Shown one piece after another: positions 45,730 to 57,442 of a DNA stretch of 64,000 bases. Origin of the DNA: Albifimbria verrucaria (taxonomy: Eukaryota; Ascomycota; Sordariomycetes; Hypocreales; Stachybotryaceae). Numbering within the stretch: position 1 is the first letter of the stretch; every line of letters starts with the position of its first letter. The notes under the pieces are model-generated. The model was not told where the DNA came from. It did not search any database and saw only the letters and a program-made list of their open reading frames with translations. The stretch covers positions 1-64,000 of the forward strand of contig JAHREC010000055.1 in NCBI GenBank assembly GCA_020081605.1, written 5' to 3'. The position numbers and the translations under genes are program-made.

Positions 45730-46179
45730 TCAGGAAATGATATAGTGGCCATTGTATACTGTGGATAAATCCCACGGTTGGTAGTCGCTTGGAGGCGAAG
45801 AATTGAGAGCAAATTGTTGTTGATATTGGCTATGAGGGCCAGGGGCGTTGGCTATATAGGAAGAATAGTTATTTGGGCACAATGCAAACCGGTCTGCTTT
45901 CACTGTAAGTCCTTCCATACTGGTGGAGATATCGGACACCGGAGGCTTAGGTAATTGTGGCATCAATAATGGATTTTCTGGGTCTTCGATGCTTTGGAGA
46001 ATAGCTCTGACTTCATATATGTCATATCTAACGCTTGCCTTGAAAGCCTCAATAAAGGCAGATCTGTATTTGCCAAGTAACTTTTTGGTGTGATTTTGTT
46101 TTAGACGAAGCTTAGCTTGCGCCCTCCGATTTGCTGCACGCTTTCGGTAAATTTGACTGTCTTCTCTTTCACAGGACAT
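45730..46179 (-). CDS. bZIP-like transcription factor, short, no clear zipper
   Basis: 149 aa. Residues 10-30 (YRKRAANRRAQAKLRLKQNH) form a bZIP basic region: N-x2-A-Q-A-x-L-R spacing matches the consensus N-x2-A-A-x-x-(C/S)-R, as in fungal Yap-type proteins. The following segment has no regular leucine heptads (LLGKYRSAFIEAFKASVRY), so dimerisation is uncertain. The C-terminus is Pro/Ser/Gln-rich like an activation region. Leader and stop are clean; single exon. It may regulate neighbours, but no binding site could be assigned. Confidence 0.6.
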   Translation of the reverse strand: MSCEREDSQIYRKRAANRRAQAKLRLKQNHTKKLLGKYRSAFIEAFKASVRYDIYEVRAILQSIEDPENPLLMPQLPKPPVSDISTSMEGLTVKADRFALCPNNYSSYIANAPGPHSQYQQQFALNSSPPSDYQPWDLSTVYNGHYIIS

Positions 46180-46497
46180 TGTCTAAGTCTATGATGCCTT
46201 GATAGTGATGCCTTGAGTGTGATGCTTTATTTATGATGCGTTCTTGTATAGCTGGATATCTACAGCATGACTGCGATGAACATATATATCTTGAGAGTAC
46301 TGCTCACAGTCTATCACAGTTTACGATCTGTTTAGATAATTTGTTCTAAATTTAGTCTTCAACTTATAAAATGTTTCAGAACTGGGCTGACGTTCATCTA
46401 GAGGGGCTGTTCACCGTTTCAGATAATCACACGCTAAGGTAAAAACAAGACCATCTATCTCTTTGACTGTCTGAAGCCGCGAGGACAAGCAACGAAC

Positions 46498-46862
46498 TTA
46501 CCAGGAGTCCCACGTTTTATTGTTGGAAGCTTTGCGGGCCAAGCCTGCCTCGCCCCTTACCAAGAAATGATCATCGTGCGCTCGAAAGATTTGCATTTGG
46601 AAGTCATATACTAGTAACTCATCATGATCACTCTGTATCAAGCGCGCTGGCTTTGGTAGGCAAACAACTCTATGATCTGTCGGGAGTTGCCAAATCCAGA
46701 GCAGCAATCCACTGGACGGCCGAGGAGGATGGGGTTGTTTCCAACGATCCGCTCTCGAGTAATGGCTGACTCCCAATTGACTACGTATGCATGCATGTTG
46801 CGAGTGGCTAGCAGCGAGCTATTCGAGCTTGGCGATGAATGAGGCCCCCAGGGCGCGATCAT
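46498..46862 (-). CDS. Uncertain gene fragment with a splice donor
   Basis: The frame 46776-46498 contains PTDHRVVCLPKPARLIQSDH and ARKASNNKTWDS and runs into a strong GTAAGT donor at about 46501-46496. A TTAG acceptor near 46438 leads to a quick stop. A second frame (46862-46638) overlaps it, and the correct join is unclear. Family unknown. Could be a relic. Confidence 0.3.
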
Positions 46863-47287
46863 CTTTCAAAGTTGCCGTCTCCATCATCGACACCAAACAG
46901 GCACTATCCCAACTGTAGTTAAAACGTAGTTCTATAAATGGGCACGAGGCAGTGAGATACCGTTACATGAAGAAAAGCACACAAAAAGAAGCCACGGGGA
47001 AGACTGCAGCGAACCTGAAACCTAGCTCCATGTATCTACTAGTCACATCGAGGTTATCACACTCATATCTTGCCACCGTGCAACTCTAACTTCTATTTCG
47101 AGTAACATTAAGGAGGGAGGAAAGGGGCTTCTTGCATGGTCTGTCTTCACGTCTCGATAACTCCTGACGTCCTTTGATCTAGTAGGGGCATACGTAGAGC
47201 GATTCATGAAGTTTATTACCTCCCGTCCAACCTTCAGGATAGTTGTAATTATGTTCCAAGAACACCAGACGATCTTACACCTTGATC

Positions 47288-48713
47288 ATGGATGTACTGC
47301 CCCTTGAGATATATTGGATGCTTGTTGAGCAACTTGAGGTTGTTGATCGAAGCCGAATTGCTCAATGCAGCCGTCAGAGCTTTGAGAAGACCAAGTCACT
47401 TCTATATAGAAAATTAGATCTGCGTTTTGAATATGGAGTAGCAGATTGGCAAACTGTATCGATCCTTGAGACCTTGACACAAAACCCAGACCTGGCAGCA
47501 TACATTCGATCCATCAACATTAGAAGCAGTGGCCTACGGCACTGGAACACGGGGAATTACCAACTCCTCTCGCTTGTCCTGTCCAATATCATAGTTTTGC
47601 CAGAACACATCACGTCATTTTCTGCAGTCTGTCCTTGGTTACCACGTGGCAGAACATTTGAAAATCTTGAGACATTGACCTGTCGCGATATTGGAACCCC
47701 GACGGAAGGTGATTGGATACGATGGCACCTAGATAATTGCAAGCAACTCACGCGTCTCCACCTGTCTTGCTCCCCGCATCATGCCATGATGTCTCATGCC
47801 ATGATGTCTCATGATCTGATTAGCGCCTCATGCCTTGACAGAATCACGTCTTTGACTCTCGATGGATACAATCTTACAGAACTTGTGCCAAATCCGTATT
47901 GGAAACCACAAGAGCTTAACCTCAAGCTCTGTCCGGGGTTGAAAACTTCATTGAGCGGATGATTTCAGCAGACCAATTAACGTCGTTGAGAGAGCTGCGT
48001 CTTGCCGGACATTTTTCTCGATCTTCTTTCCTTTCGCTGCTAGCCAGCCTTAAACATTGCTATAAGCTGGAGAAATTATCGCTTCGTATAGGCAAACTGT
48101 CCCGTCTTCTCCGGCTTGACGGGCGACAGATAAGAAGCCTTAAATACGATGACTTCGATACACTCACTTCAGAGCTGCGACAAGATATTCTGGGTGGACT
48201 AAAACCTATTTGTGGGAGCCTTCGCCTCCTCATACTAGATATACGACAAGAGTTGGCGGAGTCAGCTACGTCCATGAGGTTCACGGGAAGCGATATCGAG
48301 CGAATAATAACATCCTGCCCAAGACTCGAGTTTCTTGGTATCCCGATGAATCTCAGTGATCCCAGCTCAACACGGTACCGACGGATGATGTGGAAGGTAA
48401 GTTTCAACTTAGTTGAATGAAAGCAATCAGAAATATAGACGTCATGTGCTTACACTAAATGTAGGATGCGGGCAGAGCGATGCCAATGCGGCTGAGAGCA
48501 TTGCACCTCAGAGGAAGCTGTGGCCCAATGAAGCGATTCCTTAAGGACGCTGAAATCATCTCCAAACACGTTTCCAAACACCTTGATTGCCATGGACTGA
48601 TGGTCTATCTAGACCATGGCGAGAGGCTTAGGAAAGTTTCTTTTGAAGCAGGCGTGTTGAACAACCATAAGTATTGTAAAGAAGAGACGGATTCATTCGA
48701 CATGGACTTCTAG
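47288..48713 (+). CDS. F-box / leucine-rich protein, one frameshift, one intron
   Basis: Starts MDVLPLEIYWMLVEQLEVVD, an F-box, followed by SRIAQCSRQSFEKTKSLLYR. LRR-like units follow (FENLETLTCRDI, LTRLHLSC, ITSLTLDGYNLTEL, LTSLRELRLAGHF). At GGGG 47936-47939 the frame changes: CPGLKTS in the first frame versus ENFIERMISADQLTS in the second, which is repaired by one extra G. An intron 48397-48465 (GTAAGT donor, TGTAG acceptor) joins WK to DAGRAMPMRLRALHL in phase. The repaired protein is about 450 aa. An 18-bp tandem duplication near 47783 encodes HAMMSHAMMSH. Likely SCF substrate adaptor. Confidence 0.7.
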
Positions 48714-49015
48714 TCCAAATCGATTGTGTATGTTCGACTAAGGCGTGGGGAAGTTATTATACAGGTTCTCTGTGAGATGTACTATAATACTTCGTGTCAA
48801 GAGGTCTTTGAAACTGGGAAGCCCACGACGCTATCACTAATAATAATCTATTATTTTTGTGCTACAGTACCGGCATCAAAATATGTATCATAAACATAGG
48901 AACAGACATGGAAACCGTAGTTGATCTCTACTATCCTATCTATAGCTAACTAGCTCAAGTGTGCAACAGTATATATGCCCTTGGACTGCTAGGTCAATCT
49001 TTTGGTCGTTAAGTG

Positions 49016-49522
49016 ATGCATTCCATCGTGTCTCTTCCAGAAGAGGTGTTGCTTACCATTGTTAGAGTTCTTTATGAAGATGTGGATCGCAAGGAACAAT
49101 TTCTCCCTTTGCGTCTAGTGTGTAGGCGGCTGGCTGAAGTAAGTCGAGAGTTTGCATTCAAACGGGTCGTTATATCATTCGACGAATGCGGCATGAGGCC
49201 GTGGCCGGAATTGATCACGACCTCGAATTGCGGATATGTTGAACAAATTGTTTCAGTCCTATCACCAGAGGCAGCTACTGACATGGACGCATTAATTCCA
49301 GCGAATTGTGATTTTTTCTATCAAGCGGCTTTGAATCATTGCCCGAAACTCCGTTCTGCAACGGTGCTTCTAGATTGGATCGGTGGAGTGATTGGAGACA
49401 ATGATTTAGAGATGGCTTTCACAGATCCTGCCGCACATCGAATCATACTTCATGAGTGGAAAATCAAGAAAATTGATAATACATCAGCCTCCTCGGATGA
49501 CTATACCCACTTAGAGTTATGA
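49016..49522 (+). CDS. Short F-box protein
   Basis: 168 aa beginning MHSIVSLPEEVLLTIVRVLY, with the typical RLVCRRLAEVSREFAFKRV after the F-box. Only one or two further repeat-like units follow (CPKLRSATVLLDW), whereas relatives are usually 400 aa or more, so the gene is probably truncated at its 3' end. Same strand as, and 0.3 kb after, the F-box gene at 47288. Confidence 0.6.
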   Translation: MHSIVSLPEEVLLTIVRVLYEDVDRKEQFLPLRLVCRRLAEVSREFAFKRVVISFDECGMRPWPELITTSNCGYVEQIVSVLSPEAATDMDALIPANCDFFYQAALNHCPKLRSATVLLDWIGGVIGDNDLEMAFTDPAAHRIILHEWKIKKIDNTSASSDDYTHLEL

Positions 49523-49916
49523 TAAGACCCCATCGTTCGCAGCTCAGCATGTGTATTCGCTTAGCGTGCTTCATATGAACAGCGACCAAAATTGAGCCCA
49601 ATCACCACCACTTCGAACTAGGTATCACCCTGTTTTGTTTAAAGAGCAGAAAGATAAATATAGCCCTAGTCTATGAATCCTATTATAGAAACGCATGCAT
49701 GCAAAGGATAACATGACCAATTCTCGTTAGAAAACATATTGATGGAGGCAAGGTAGTTGTTTGATCTAGTATAAAATATAATATTCTTTAGTCTTCTTTG
49801 CTACTTACGACATTTGGCATTTCTCGAGTTTCTTCTGATAAGTGTCTATAGTACATCCAGTATTCGGTTGGTGTCCAAACTCAATTATCGTTTGTTTAAA
49901 ATATTTTATCTTGGTG
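49523..49916. other. Intergenic
   Basis: AT-rich, no gene seen. Confidence 0.35.
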
Positions 49917-51194
49917 ATGAATCAACATAGCACGGAAAGTACAGGGGCACGGACAGATGAAGGGGTAACGGCACCAACCCAACTGTAAGTTTCCATTCCT
50001 AGAGCCCTTTGACGCTGTATCTCCTGAAGCAGAGAGTCTTCTTGTGATCAAAGTGTTTTGATAGGAGTGATCATCCTGCGCTTAGCATTTAGCATAGTGC
50101 CAACCTCCTACTGATACCGTAGTATACTAGAAAGCAAATGACATTACCAATGACCCCACAAGGTCTGATCCTATGGATCGTGACCTTGACCTCGCGGCCA
50201 GCATATTGAGTTCGTGTCGACAGGATCGAAAAGATATACTTACCGCATATCGCATTGCCGCTAAAAGATCAAGACATACAGAGTTCGCACATTCACAATT
50301 GGTAAACGACCATCAGGCTCTTGCGGCCAACTTCAGTAGCCTCCGAGAACAATACGGCAGTATTAGCCTCAAGTACAATGTTCTCCTTGGCGACTCGACT
50401 CGAGCTGCCGAAGAGCGCAAAATGCTCCAAACCAATATCGAAGATCATGCGAAAGCCAAAGAGGCCTTGTCATGTCAATTTCAGCTAGCCCTTGATGAAA
50501 TCTCCAAGTTGAGGAGTCAAAAATTAAGGATGACTCAGAGCAAGCTGAGACCATCCGACAGCTTCAAGAAGAGGCGAACAAGAAGGAGTCCACGATAATT
50601 GAGCTGCAAGAGAAGTTGAAATTGTGTCAAACCCAATGTCAATCCAAAGTTGTTCTAAATGCAGAACTTATGGACCTGGGCGATGCTCATAGGAAGACGA
50701 CGAACGTGTGTAGAGACGGCGATACAGCAGAGACAGCTCATAAGTCATCACCTAAAACACACCACATCCACAACAGGGCTAGCACACCAGAAGGCCAGGA
50801 GGATAGTAGCCAAGGCTCAGAAAAAGCCAATACGACTTTGCAACATCTACAACAGGTACAGGACGAGAATAATGTCCTCAGAGACGCTTTGAAAAAGGCA
50901 GCAGAGGAGAAAATGGCAGACGAACAAAGAGCCTTCAACTTATCCAGCAATATAGAGCAGCTTCAAGAGAAATATGAGTTGCAGCGCAAGCATTTAGAGG
51001 CTGTCGAAGAAGTCTTAGTTAAGAGGCACCCTAACCTCTCCAGAAACCTTGACAATATCGCGAGAGTCTTGACAGACACCGTGGATAAAAAAAGCGTCAG
51101 AAGAGGAAGCCGTGTAGCTAGTGGTATGATACGTCTCATAGATTTAATCAGTATGATGGACCCCGAATGTCTCGCGGTAGCTGGATGGCCCTGA
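49917..51194 (+). CDS. Coiled-coil protein, two exons, one frameshift
   Basis: Exon 1 (49917-49984) encodes MNQHSTESTGARTDEGVTAP and ends at a GTAAGT donor. Exon 2 begins at 50163 in phase (LSDPMDRDLDLAAS). Long heptad regions follow (about residues 60-150 and 240-300; for example LREQYGSISLKYNVLL and NIEQLQEKYELQRKHLEAV). At AAAAA 50519-50523 the frame changes. The second frame reads IKDDSEQAETIRQLQEEANK and runs to the stop at 51194, so one A seems to be missing. Family unknown; a structural or nuclear coiled-coil role is likely. Confidence 0.6.
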
Positions 51195-52103
51195 GTGAGG
51201 GTATCTTTTAGAACTCTCGAGCTTCCAGTGATCTTTCCTCCATTTACAAAACTGCACAGCATGGGGCCGAAAATGGTATGTTGTGGATGTAATTGAAAAC
51301 CCCTCCATGTATTTCGTCGCAGGTGGTATCATGACGCTTCTTTAATTCCCTCCCTCAACGAGATGGTCTGGAACGATTGAAAGACTTCAGGGTGTTCTTT
51401 TTATATCCATGTTCATAATGCTTCATAAATTGGATTGGTTGTATTCTTTTGCATCTTTAATGTCGTTGTCAAATTGCGCTACGGTGTCCGTTAGCCATTG
51501 AATGCAGCGCCAACGGACGTCCCAAACAGAGGCACTATACCACCCTACAAAAACAACCATCCCCACCAGCCTAGGTCTCTTCGTCCATCACTAAGATTTT
51601 CAATTGCACTCTGTTAAATTATATCAATATTTTACAACGTCGCACTCAATGTATCCCATAGCCTTTGGCGCTGCGATATACATAGTACCTCTGAATTCAA
51701 TTTGCATATGCCAGGGGTGAATCACCGAGCCCTAGAGTATGGACTGATGAAGGTACGGAAAGCATGGTAGAGGTCGATAGCCACCCATGTTGCCCTAGGG
51801 GATTGGCGGGGATATGGCTGACACTCCATCGATTTCACAAATTCCTCTCATATGCAAAATTGGTCACTAGCTAGAGGCCGTCTGCTCAATCATACAATTT
51901 TACTACTCAACATGGCCCACCTCAACCAGCATTGTCGCCCGTTGCTCCTAATCGGTAGATTACAGGATCAAAAATAGGAATACATTAGTAAAAATCACCA
52001 TGCTAATGTATGGAATGAGTAAAACGAAGCAGATTGGTGAGTAGGCTTCCACCGATATGACCGTCTGTCGACTTGCTGTCAAGAAGGGATTATCCGCGAT
52101 ACC
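51195..52103. other. Intergenic, no supported gene
   Basis: No open frame with support on either strand. Confidence 0.35.
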
Positions 52104-53366
52104 ATGCCTAGAAATTACAGATTGAATCGTTATAAGATGCTCCTACAAATTCAGCAGATGGAGTCCTGCTCCAAGACAGAAACCAGGTGCAGCGTGATCA
52201 TGGAAAGCCAAGTTCAGACAGCAAAGACGACGTATTTAAACGAGGCCGAGCAAGGCATAGCAAAAGGTTGTGAACTGTTAGATGAGCTTGCGTCTACAGC
52301 AAAACATGGATCGAGGCTTGAGCATGAGATTGTCAAATACAAGCAAGTATTCAACTATTGCGGCGTGGGGAACCCAGTAACACTTTCTCAATATATCCAA
52401 GCTACGTTTGATAAGAATGCTGGGGATACTTTTCTTATCGCGTCCACGGAGCAAGTGTGTGAGCTTCTCAAGGAGGATATTCCACGGTTGCCCATCTTTA
52501 TCCCACGGGAGCTGAACCCTGATTCGAACAACCGGCTCGATCTTGAGACGTATCTGAAAGTGTTGAGTACTCGACCGTTTCTTGATATGCATGATTTTGA
52601 TGTGGACTACGCAAAATATTTAGGTGCTCCAAAGCGGATTCCCTCTGCTCGAGCACTAGCTCGGCTCAAACCTGAGTGCAAGAAAGGGCCAGTGAATCTC
52701 ATAAGCCTTCCCGGCCACAAGCGCAATGCAGTTCCTGGCTGTTTAGCGCAGCATGAAGACTACCATTTCTTACAATCCATCACTAATACTGGTGCTAAAG
52801 ACGGATCGGAAGAATCACGAGATTTGGCCGACGGATCTCATTTTCAACTTCTCGCCAGCCGAGGTGCGTTTCATGAGCCTCACGTTGATCGACACGGTCT
52901 CCTCACGGTCATTTTCAATGACTATGGGGAGAAGCTTTGGCCCTTATGGTCAGGTCTCAACGAAGTCGAGGTATCTGATTTCATCATCCATAAACATTAC
53001 AGATGTGGTGCGGCGATATACCTAAGACCAGGTGATTTACTCATTCAGCCTCCACTCACAGTTCATGCGCCGCTGTCCTTATCTCTTGTTTTGATGACAG
53101 GAACCATGCATCTCCACCCCCGAGCATTACTCACCAGTATCAGCCAAATGAAACTTGAGATAAAGCACCCTGAGGTAACAAACGAAGGCCTCTCCGAAGA
53201 GCTGACCCAAAAACTCCCATTAATATTATCGCTATGGGAGGCAGGAGCTGGACCATGGCATTGGGGAAGCCTAGAAGATTTACAAAACTGCATGAAGTTA
53301 TTAGGTCGCAGGAGGCATAAAAACAGAAAGCGACGTATAACCCGTGCGGCTCGAGCCAAGTTGTAA
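52104..53366 (+). CDS. JmjC-like (cupin) domain protein
   Basis: Intact 420-aa single-exon protein. A helical N-terminal half (residues 1-120) precedes a cupin/JmjC-type domain. The likely Fe(II) ligands are H260 and D262 in FHEPHVDRHG and H321 in IQPPLTVHAP, following CGAAIYLRPGDLL, as in JmjC oxygenases that use 2-oxoglutarate. JmjC proteins demethylate histones or hydroxylate proteins; this fungal subgroup is uncharacterised. The basic tail RRRHKNRKRRITRAARAKL suggests nuclear or nucleic acid binding. It lies 23 kb from the H3 variant. Assignment rests on motif spacing, not on a search. Confidence 0.65.
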   Translation: MPRNYRLNRYKMLLQIQQMESCSKTETRCSVIMESQVQTAKTTYLNEAEQGIAKGCELLDELASTAKHGSRLEHEIVKYKQVFNYCGVGNPVTLSQYIQATFDKNAGDTFLIASTEQVCELLKEDIPRLPIFIPRELNPDSNNRLDLETYLKVLSTRPFLDMHDFDVDYAKYLGAPKRIPSARALARLKPECKKGPVNLISLPGHKRNAVPGCLAQHEDYHFLQSITNTGAKDGSEESRDLADGSHFQLLASRGAFHEPHVDRHGLLTVIFNDYGEKLWPLWSGLNEVEVSDFIIHKHYRCGAAIYLRPGDLLIQPPLTVHAPLSLSLVLMTGTMHLHPRALLTSISQMKLEIKHPEVTNEGLSEELTQKLPLILSLWEAGAGPWHWGSLEDLQNCMKLLGRRRHKNRKRRITRAARAKL

Positions 53367-53425
53367 GAAGCAATAAGCTGCACTCATCTAATCGACATTC
53401 TAAAGCGGGAATATTTATCTATTTG

Positions 53426-53443
53426 TTTTTTTTTTTTTTTTTT
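53426..53443. repeat. T18 homopolymer
   Basis: Eighteen T in a row, 60 bp after the JmjC-like gene. Confidence 0.8.
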
Positions 53444-54002
53444 CATCTTTTGTATCTACTGCATCTCTACTGTATAATATATATTTCTATAAAATATTGA
53501 TTAGAAGGTTTTCCTTGTTTTTTGGAGCGTGTCGGTGACCGCAATGCTTTTCTACACCTTCAGGTAACTCCTTCTGCCCGTGATCTCGATCATAGCCACA
53601 ATCAGATTGTGAGCAACGCCACAGGTAATCTTAGTGATGATGGTGGAAGTTGGGTTTTCTAGCTATTGGCCACAGACCCCTTACCTCCTTCCAAAAGAGG
53701 ATATAACATTGAAGTGCTCAGCAGCAGTCCCCACACCTTAGCTCTTCTCACCTCATCTCGCTTAAGCATGTGATGACGGAATTGACCCATCCAAGCGAAC
53801 TCATACGATTGCCCCTCTTCTTCGACCCGTATTGCACACCAGGACTCTTCGTGTTCTCTGCGTGGCTAATCATCGTCTCGCAGTGGCTGACTATCTGTGA
53901 GGATATCGAAGATTCCGAAATCTTCCATCCCTCACCTGAGCCTTCCTTCAGCACTCATAGTAACATCGTGGCATGCGGTACGGCGTAGATAGGGCTTCAT
54001 GC
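53444..54002. other. Intergenic
   Basis: No gene seen; a 72-codon frame at 53770-53988 has no support. Confidence 0.35.
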
Positions 54003-54545
54003 TTATCTGCTTCTACTCAGGAATCCACGACTTCGCAGAGCTCTCGATCGTGTTTCGTACGAATATTCAACATTATCGCCTTCCGAGCTACTCTCATTCC
54101 ACGATTCCTCCTCGCTTTCTTCATTCAACCTTTTGTCACTAGTGTCGCTATATAACTCATAGCAGACTTCGTCATCAATGTCGCTGCACAGATCAAAGGA
54201 GACTTCGTCATCGCTATTACTGTTCGATTCAAACAAGGCTTCGGCATCGTCTTCACTATTCCACTGGGAGAAGGTCTCCTCGGATTGGTAATTGGTTTCC
54301 CCACCAGTGCTTGTCTCTTCCATTCCACTTTCTGTGTTCTCGACGTACTCGGATCCTTGATCTACTTCTTCCCCTTCTTCACTCTCTTCATACCATTTCT
54401 CCGATGGTAGGACATTTGATGCAAATCCAAGGAGTTCTAAAAACTCCATCATTTCTATAGCTTCATACAAGAACACTCGTAAATTACTAGAGGTGCATTT
54501 ACGCCCTGTCTGCTTTTCGAAGCTCTGTTTTTGCATGGAATCCAT
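54003..54545 (-). CDS. Acidic hypothetical protein
   Basis: 180 aa from ATG 54545 (MDSMQKQSFEKQTGRKC). A short helical start (VFLYEAIEMMEFLELLGFA) is followed by about 100 residues dominated by Glu, Asp and Ser (EESEEGEEVDQGSEYVEN), with repeated DDE units (SDDEVSFDL, DIDDEVCYEL). The last residues are basic (RSRALRSRGFLSRSR). Acidic stretches like this occur in histone chaperones and other nuclear proteins, but no family is recognised. Confidence 0.5.
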   Translation of the reverse strand: MDSMQKQSFEKQTGRKCTSSNLRVFLYEAIEMMEFLELLGFASNVLPSEKWYEESEEGEEVDQGSEYVENTESGMEETSTGGETNYQSEETFSQWNSEDDAEALFESNSNSDDEVSFDLCSDIDDEVCYELYSDTSDKRLNEESEEESWNESSSEGDNVEYSYETRSRALRSRGFLSRSR

Positions 54546-55052
54546 CGTAGTCGCGAAATAAAATGCCAGAGCTTCGCCACTGATGAACTATGGAGCAACC
54601 GCTTGTCATATAGTTAGTGAATCAGTAAACTCACATACATTATTTGTGATCATGCTAAACGAGGGTGAGCCAAAAGAAGCGTGGGGTGAATGCTAGTGTA
54701 TTTCAGAGCATAGTACGTGTTAAATTAAGAGGGTTGTACAGTATTGTAAAAACCCTACTAGGGATCTGCCAAAAACAACATAAAATAAATACCGGGTGCG
54801 GAATATTTAGCGGTGCTAGAAATTTGAATCTGATAAATGCTTAGGTAGTCAATCCTTTGTTCAAGATCCACATCACATAAACATTGTCGGCCATGCCGTG
54901 TAATAGGTTGAACATCCTGGATACCCTACACCTTGTCCCGCTCTAAAGATTCGAGAGCTTGACAAGGCAGTCTGCCGGAACACCACGCTCTGTCAAGGTC
55001 GTGTGGACTGAACGAAATGTGAAATTCCACATTAAGAGTATAATCGTTATCC
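54546..55052. other. Intergenic
   Basis: No gene seen. Confidence 0.35.
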
Positions 55053-56110
55053 TTAGCTGCAATCCGCTAAGTTCCTCGCGAAGCACTGCCGTGACTCCTG
55101 GCTGAAAGCCGTGCTGGAAACTGCTTGAGCGTCAAAGATCGTTGTGTATGTGTCTGTAGCACCATCCCGCACATTTTTGAGCCAGCGCTCGGGTTTATAG
55201 AGCCCCTCATCATTCCCACACTCGGTGTCACCACTTTCTCTTTTCTGGCTCTGTTGTATGCAGCGTAATGTTTCTTCTATGACAGCGCAAAGGTAGGGGA
55301 TGGACTTGTCATGGATCTCGGCTGCTGTTGGCCATCTAAGCTCCTTGGCTGCATTTGTAAAGGCGCTTTGCAGCTCCTGGCGTAGCTTGTCTTGCAACGA
55401 CTCGTGTGTGGCCATGTACTTGACCCACCAGGAGAGAACGGTGGCGGTGGTACTGTGGCCGCTGAGGATGAAGCCAAGCTGAAATTGGTTGTCAGCATAC
55501 AATCTGCGAAAGATGATTTCCAAGAAGAAAAAATATAAATAAATGAAAAAATAAGAAAAAATAAGAATTTATTACATACTTTATCTCTTAATGCTCTTGA
55601 GTGCGGTTTGGGCCGCTGTCCCCTTTTTGAGTCATGTTTATCTCACGAATCAGCATATAATCGAGGATGCACTCTTCACCGCCAGCTTCCTTTGTGGAGC
55701 CTTCCGCAGGATTATCGCTCGCTAACCTCCGCAACCCTTGATTAACTTGCCGCCGAAGAAGTGACCGCTTGTACAGCCAGCGACGGGTAGACTGGGGATC
55801 CAGAAAGTTTAGATAGTGAGAAAATATAGGTATGGAGCTCTCCTGCGCCCTGGGCAGGATTGACTCAGCATCCAGTAAGGCATCAGCTTCTGCATCTAGA
55901 GTTGGTCGGGGAAGGAGATAGCGTCTTTCGGGGAAAACGAGACAATCTCATCGAAGGGCTGGATATAGTCTATCTCCTGCTGCAAGATGCTCCTGCCCCC
56001 AAACCGAATGTGACGGCATAGATGGCATCGAGTGCAAACAGATTCAGGTCATAAGAGGTCACAAAAGGCCGGCCTCGGCCTTTCCGTATCCTGAGTAGCC
56101 AAAGGTCGAC
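55053..56110 (-). pseudogene. Cytochrome P450 relic with internal deletion
   Basis: Readable P450 pieces on the minus strand: TSYDLNLFALDAIYAVTFG (helix D-E region, about 56075), a long open helix F-G-like segment (about 55900-55560; STRRWLYKRSLLRRQVNQ, CILDYMLIREI), helix I as LGFILSGHSTTATVLSWW, and the ExxR motif in EETLR. After ExxR only about 15 residues precede YKPERW, so some 50 residues are missing. The heme loop reads FSQESRQCFARNLA, keeping the Cys but losing both usual glycines. Upstream to 56704 further open frames may be N-terminal remnants. Family level: fungal class with GHSTT-type helix I. Confidence 0.65.
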
Positions 56111-57442
56111 TAGTGATGAGGCTGTGCTATAAACATGCGGTGCAGATATCTAGCCAGGGCCATTAGAATTGTAGAGCCAAGCTTCGGGTCTACGGGAGAG
56201 TGCTTCACCTTGTGTAGGAACGATGTTGTCATCAGATCCCCTTCCCTGTGCCCGTTGTCAACAAATTCTGAATTTTGGAGTCCCCGTCGACACGAAGACC
56301 TGGTGCCACAATGCTCATCAGCTTGGTTTTCGTGGTACTTCGGCCAAACCCATCCTGTTTTCGGGGGCGAATATCAGCAGCTTTTCGATGGTTGGCCAGG
56401 GTAATGTCCAATTTCTCTGTTCGGGATTGAGGAAAAGACCTCGAGATATCTTGGGAATGGAACCTTGCAGACTCTGCCACGACCAAAGCTGAGGCCACAC
56501 GGCTTTGCATAACCCCATCCAATGCTCTGATAACGGTCTCCTTGCTGCCTCTTTGGAAGGCTTATTACTTTTTCGATCCATGGTAAGGGAAAAGTCGACA
56601 AATTGATAAACCAACATAGGAGAAACAAAGGGTAAAACAGTATTGAGAGAGCGATTGGGGCTCTCCAACTGAAAGGAGCTATTATGGTCATCCTGTAAAC
56701 ACAAAGAGATAGTCAGGCCAATGATCAGAGCCTCTGTACAGAGTAGTATTGTGATGGCTCATGGATGTCAGCGTGGTGTTGTAACTTCCTGTCACAACGC
56801 TTTATACCCTTTTCGGCGTCGCGAGGTACGGCGGAGATGGCGGTGTTCCAACATCAATGTTGTACCGACTTCTCCACCTCTGTGTAGGATAGTATCCGGA
56901 ATTTGCCATGGGGACGAGTTTTGAGACACTGTCGATATGTCGGGTGGGGTTCCGACACGGAGTTTTGTCCTAACTGTTGCATTTGGATCTGGTGCAGCAG
57001 AGGGTTCCATAGAGTAATCTGGTCGGAGGGCTTACGTACATAGATTGGTTGATGTGGAGATCAAATCACTATTCCAGCCACTATGTTTGATGGGATTCAT
57101 TACTCCACTTCGGGTTCAATTGACATTTTTCGATAGTCGAGAGGATTGCCGAGGCATGAAAAGATTGTGCGATGTTTCCTCCGAAGGGGTAGGGTACAGT
57201 TATTGAAGATTTTACAATGAAGCATTAAGAGGTGAGAGACGAAGAAGATTTAATGCTACGCGCTTCTGGTTTTCGTTCACTTCTCCGTAATCGCTCAATC
57301 CCTTAATTTGTTACGTATGCTGCCATTTCGCGCTCTCAAGGAGATGTGATTTAATATGTACTACTTTAGATTAGACTAGATATCTATCGCTGTGCCATAT
57401 TTTGCATACGAAATGTACATGGCCCCTCTCATGGCGAAGCGA
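56111..57442. other. Possible N-terminal P450 remnants and intergenic DNA
   Basis: Minus-strand frames up to 128 codons (56318-56704) overlap one another and could be shreds of the P450 front. I see no anchor helix or PPGP hinge. The part from 56720 to 57440 holds no gene. Confidence 0.3.
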
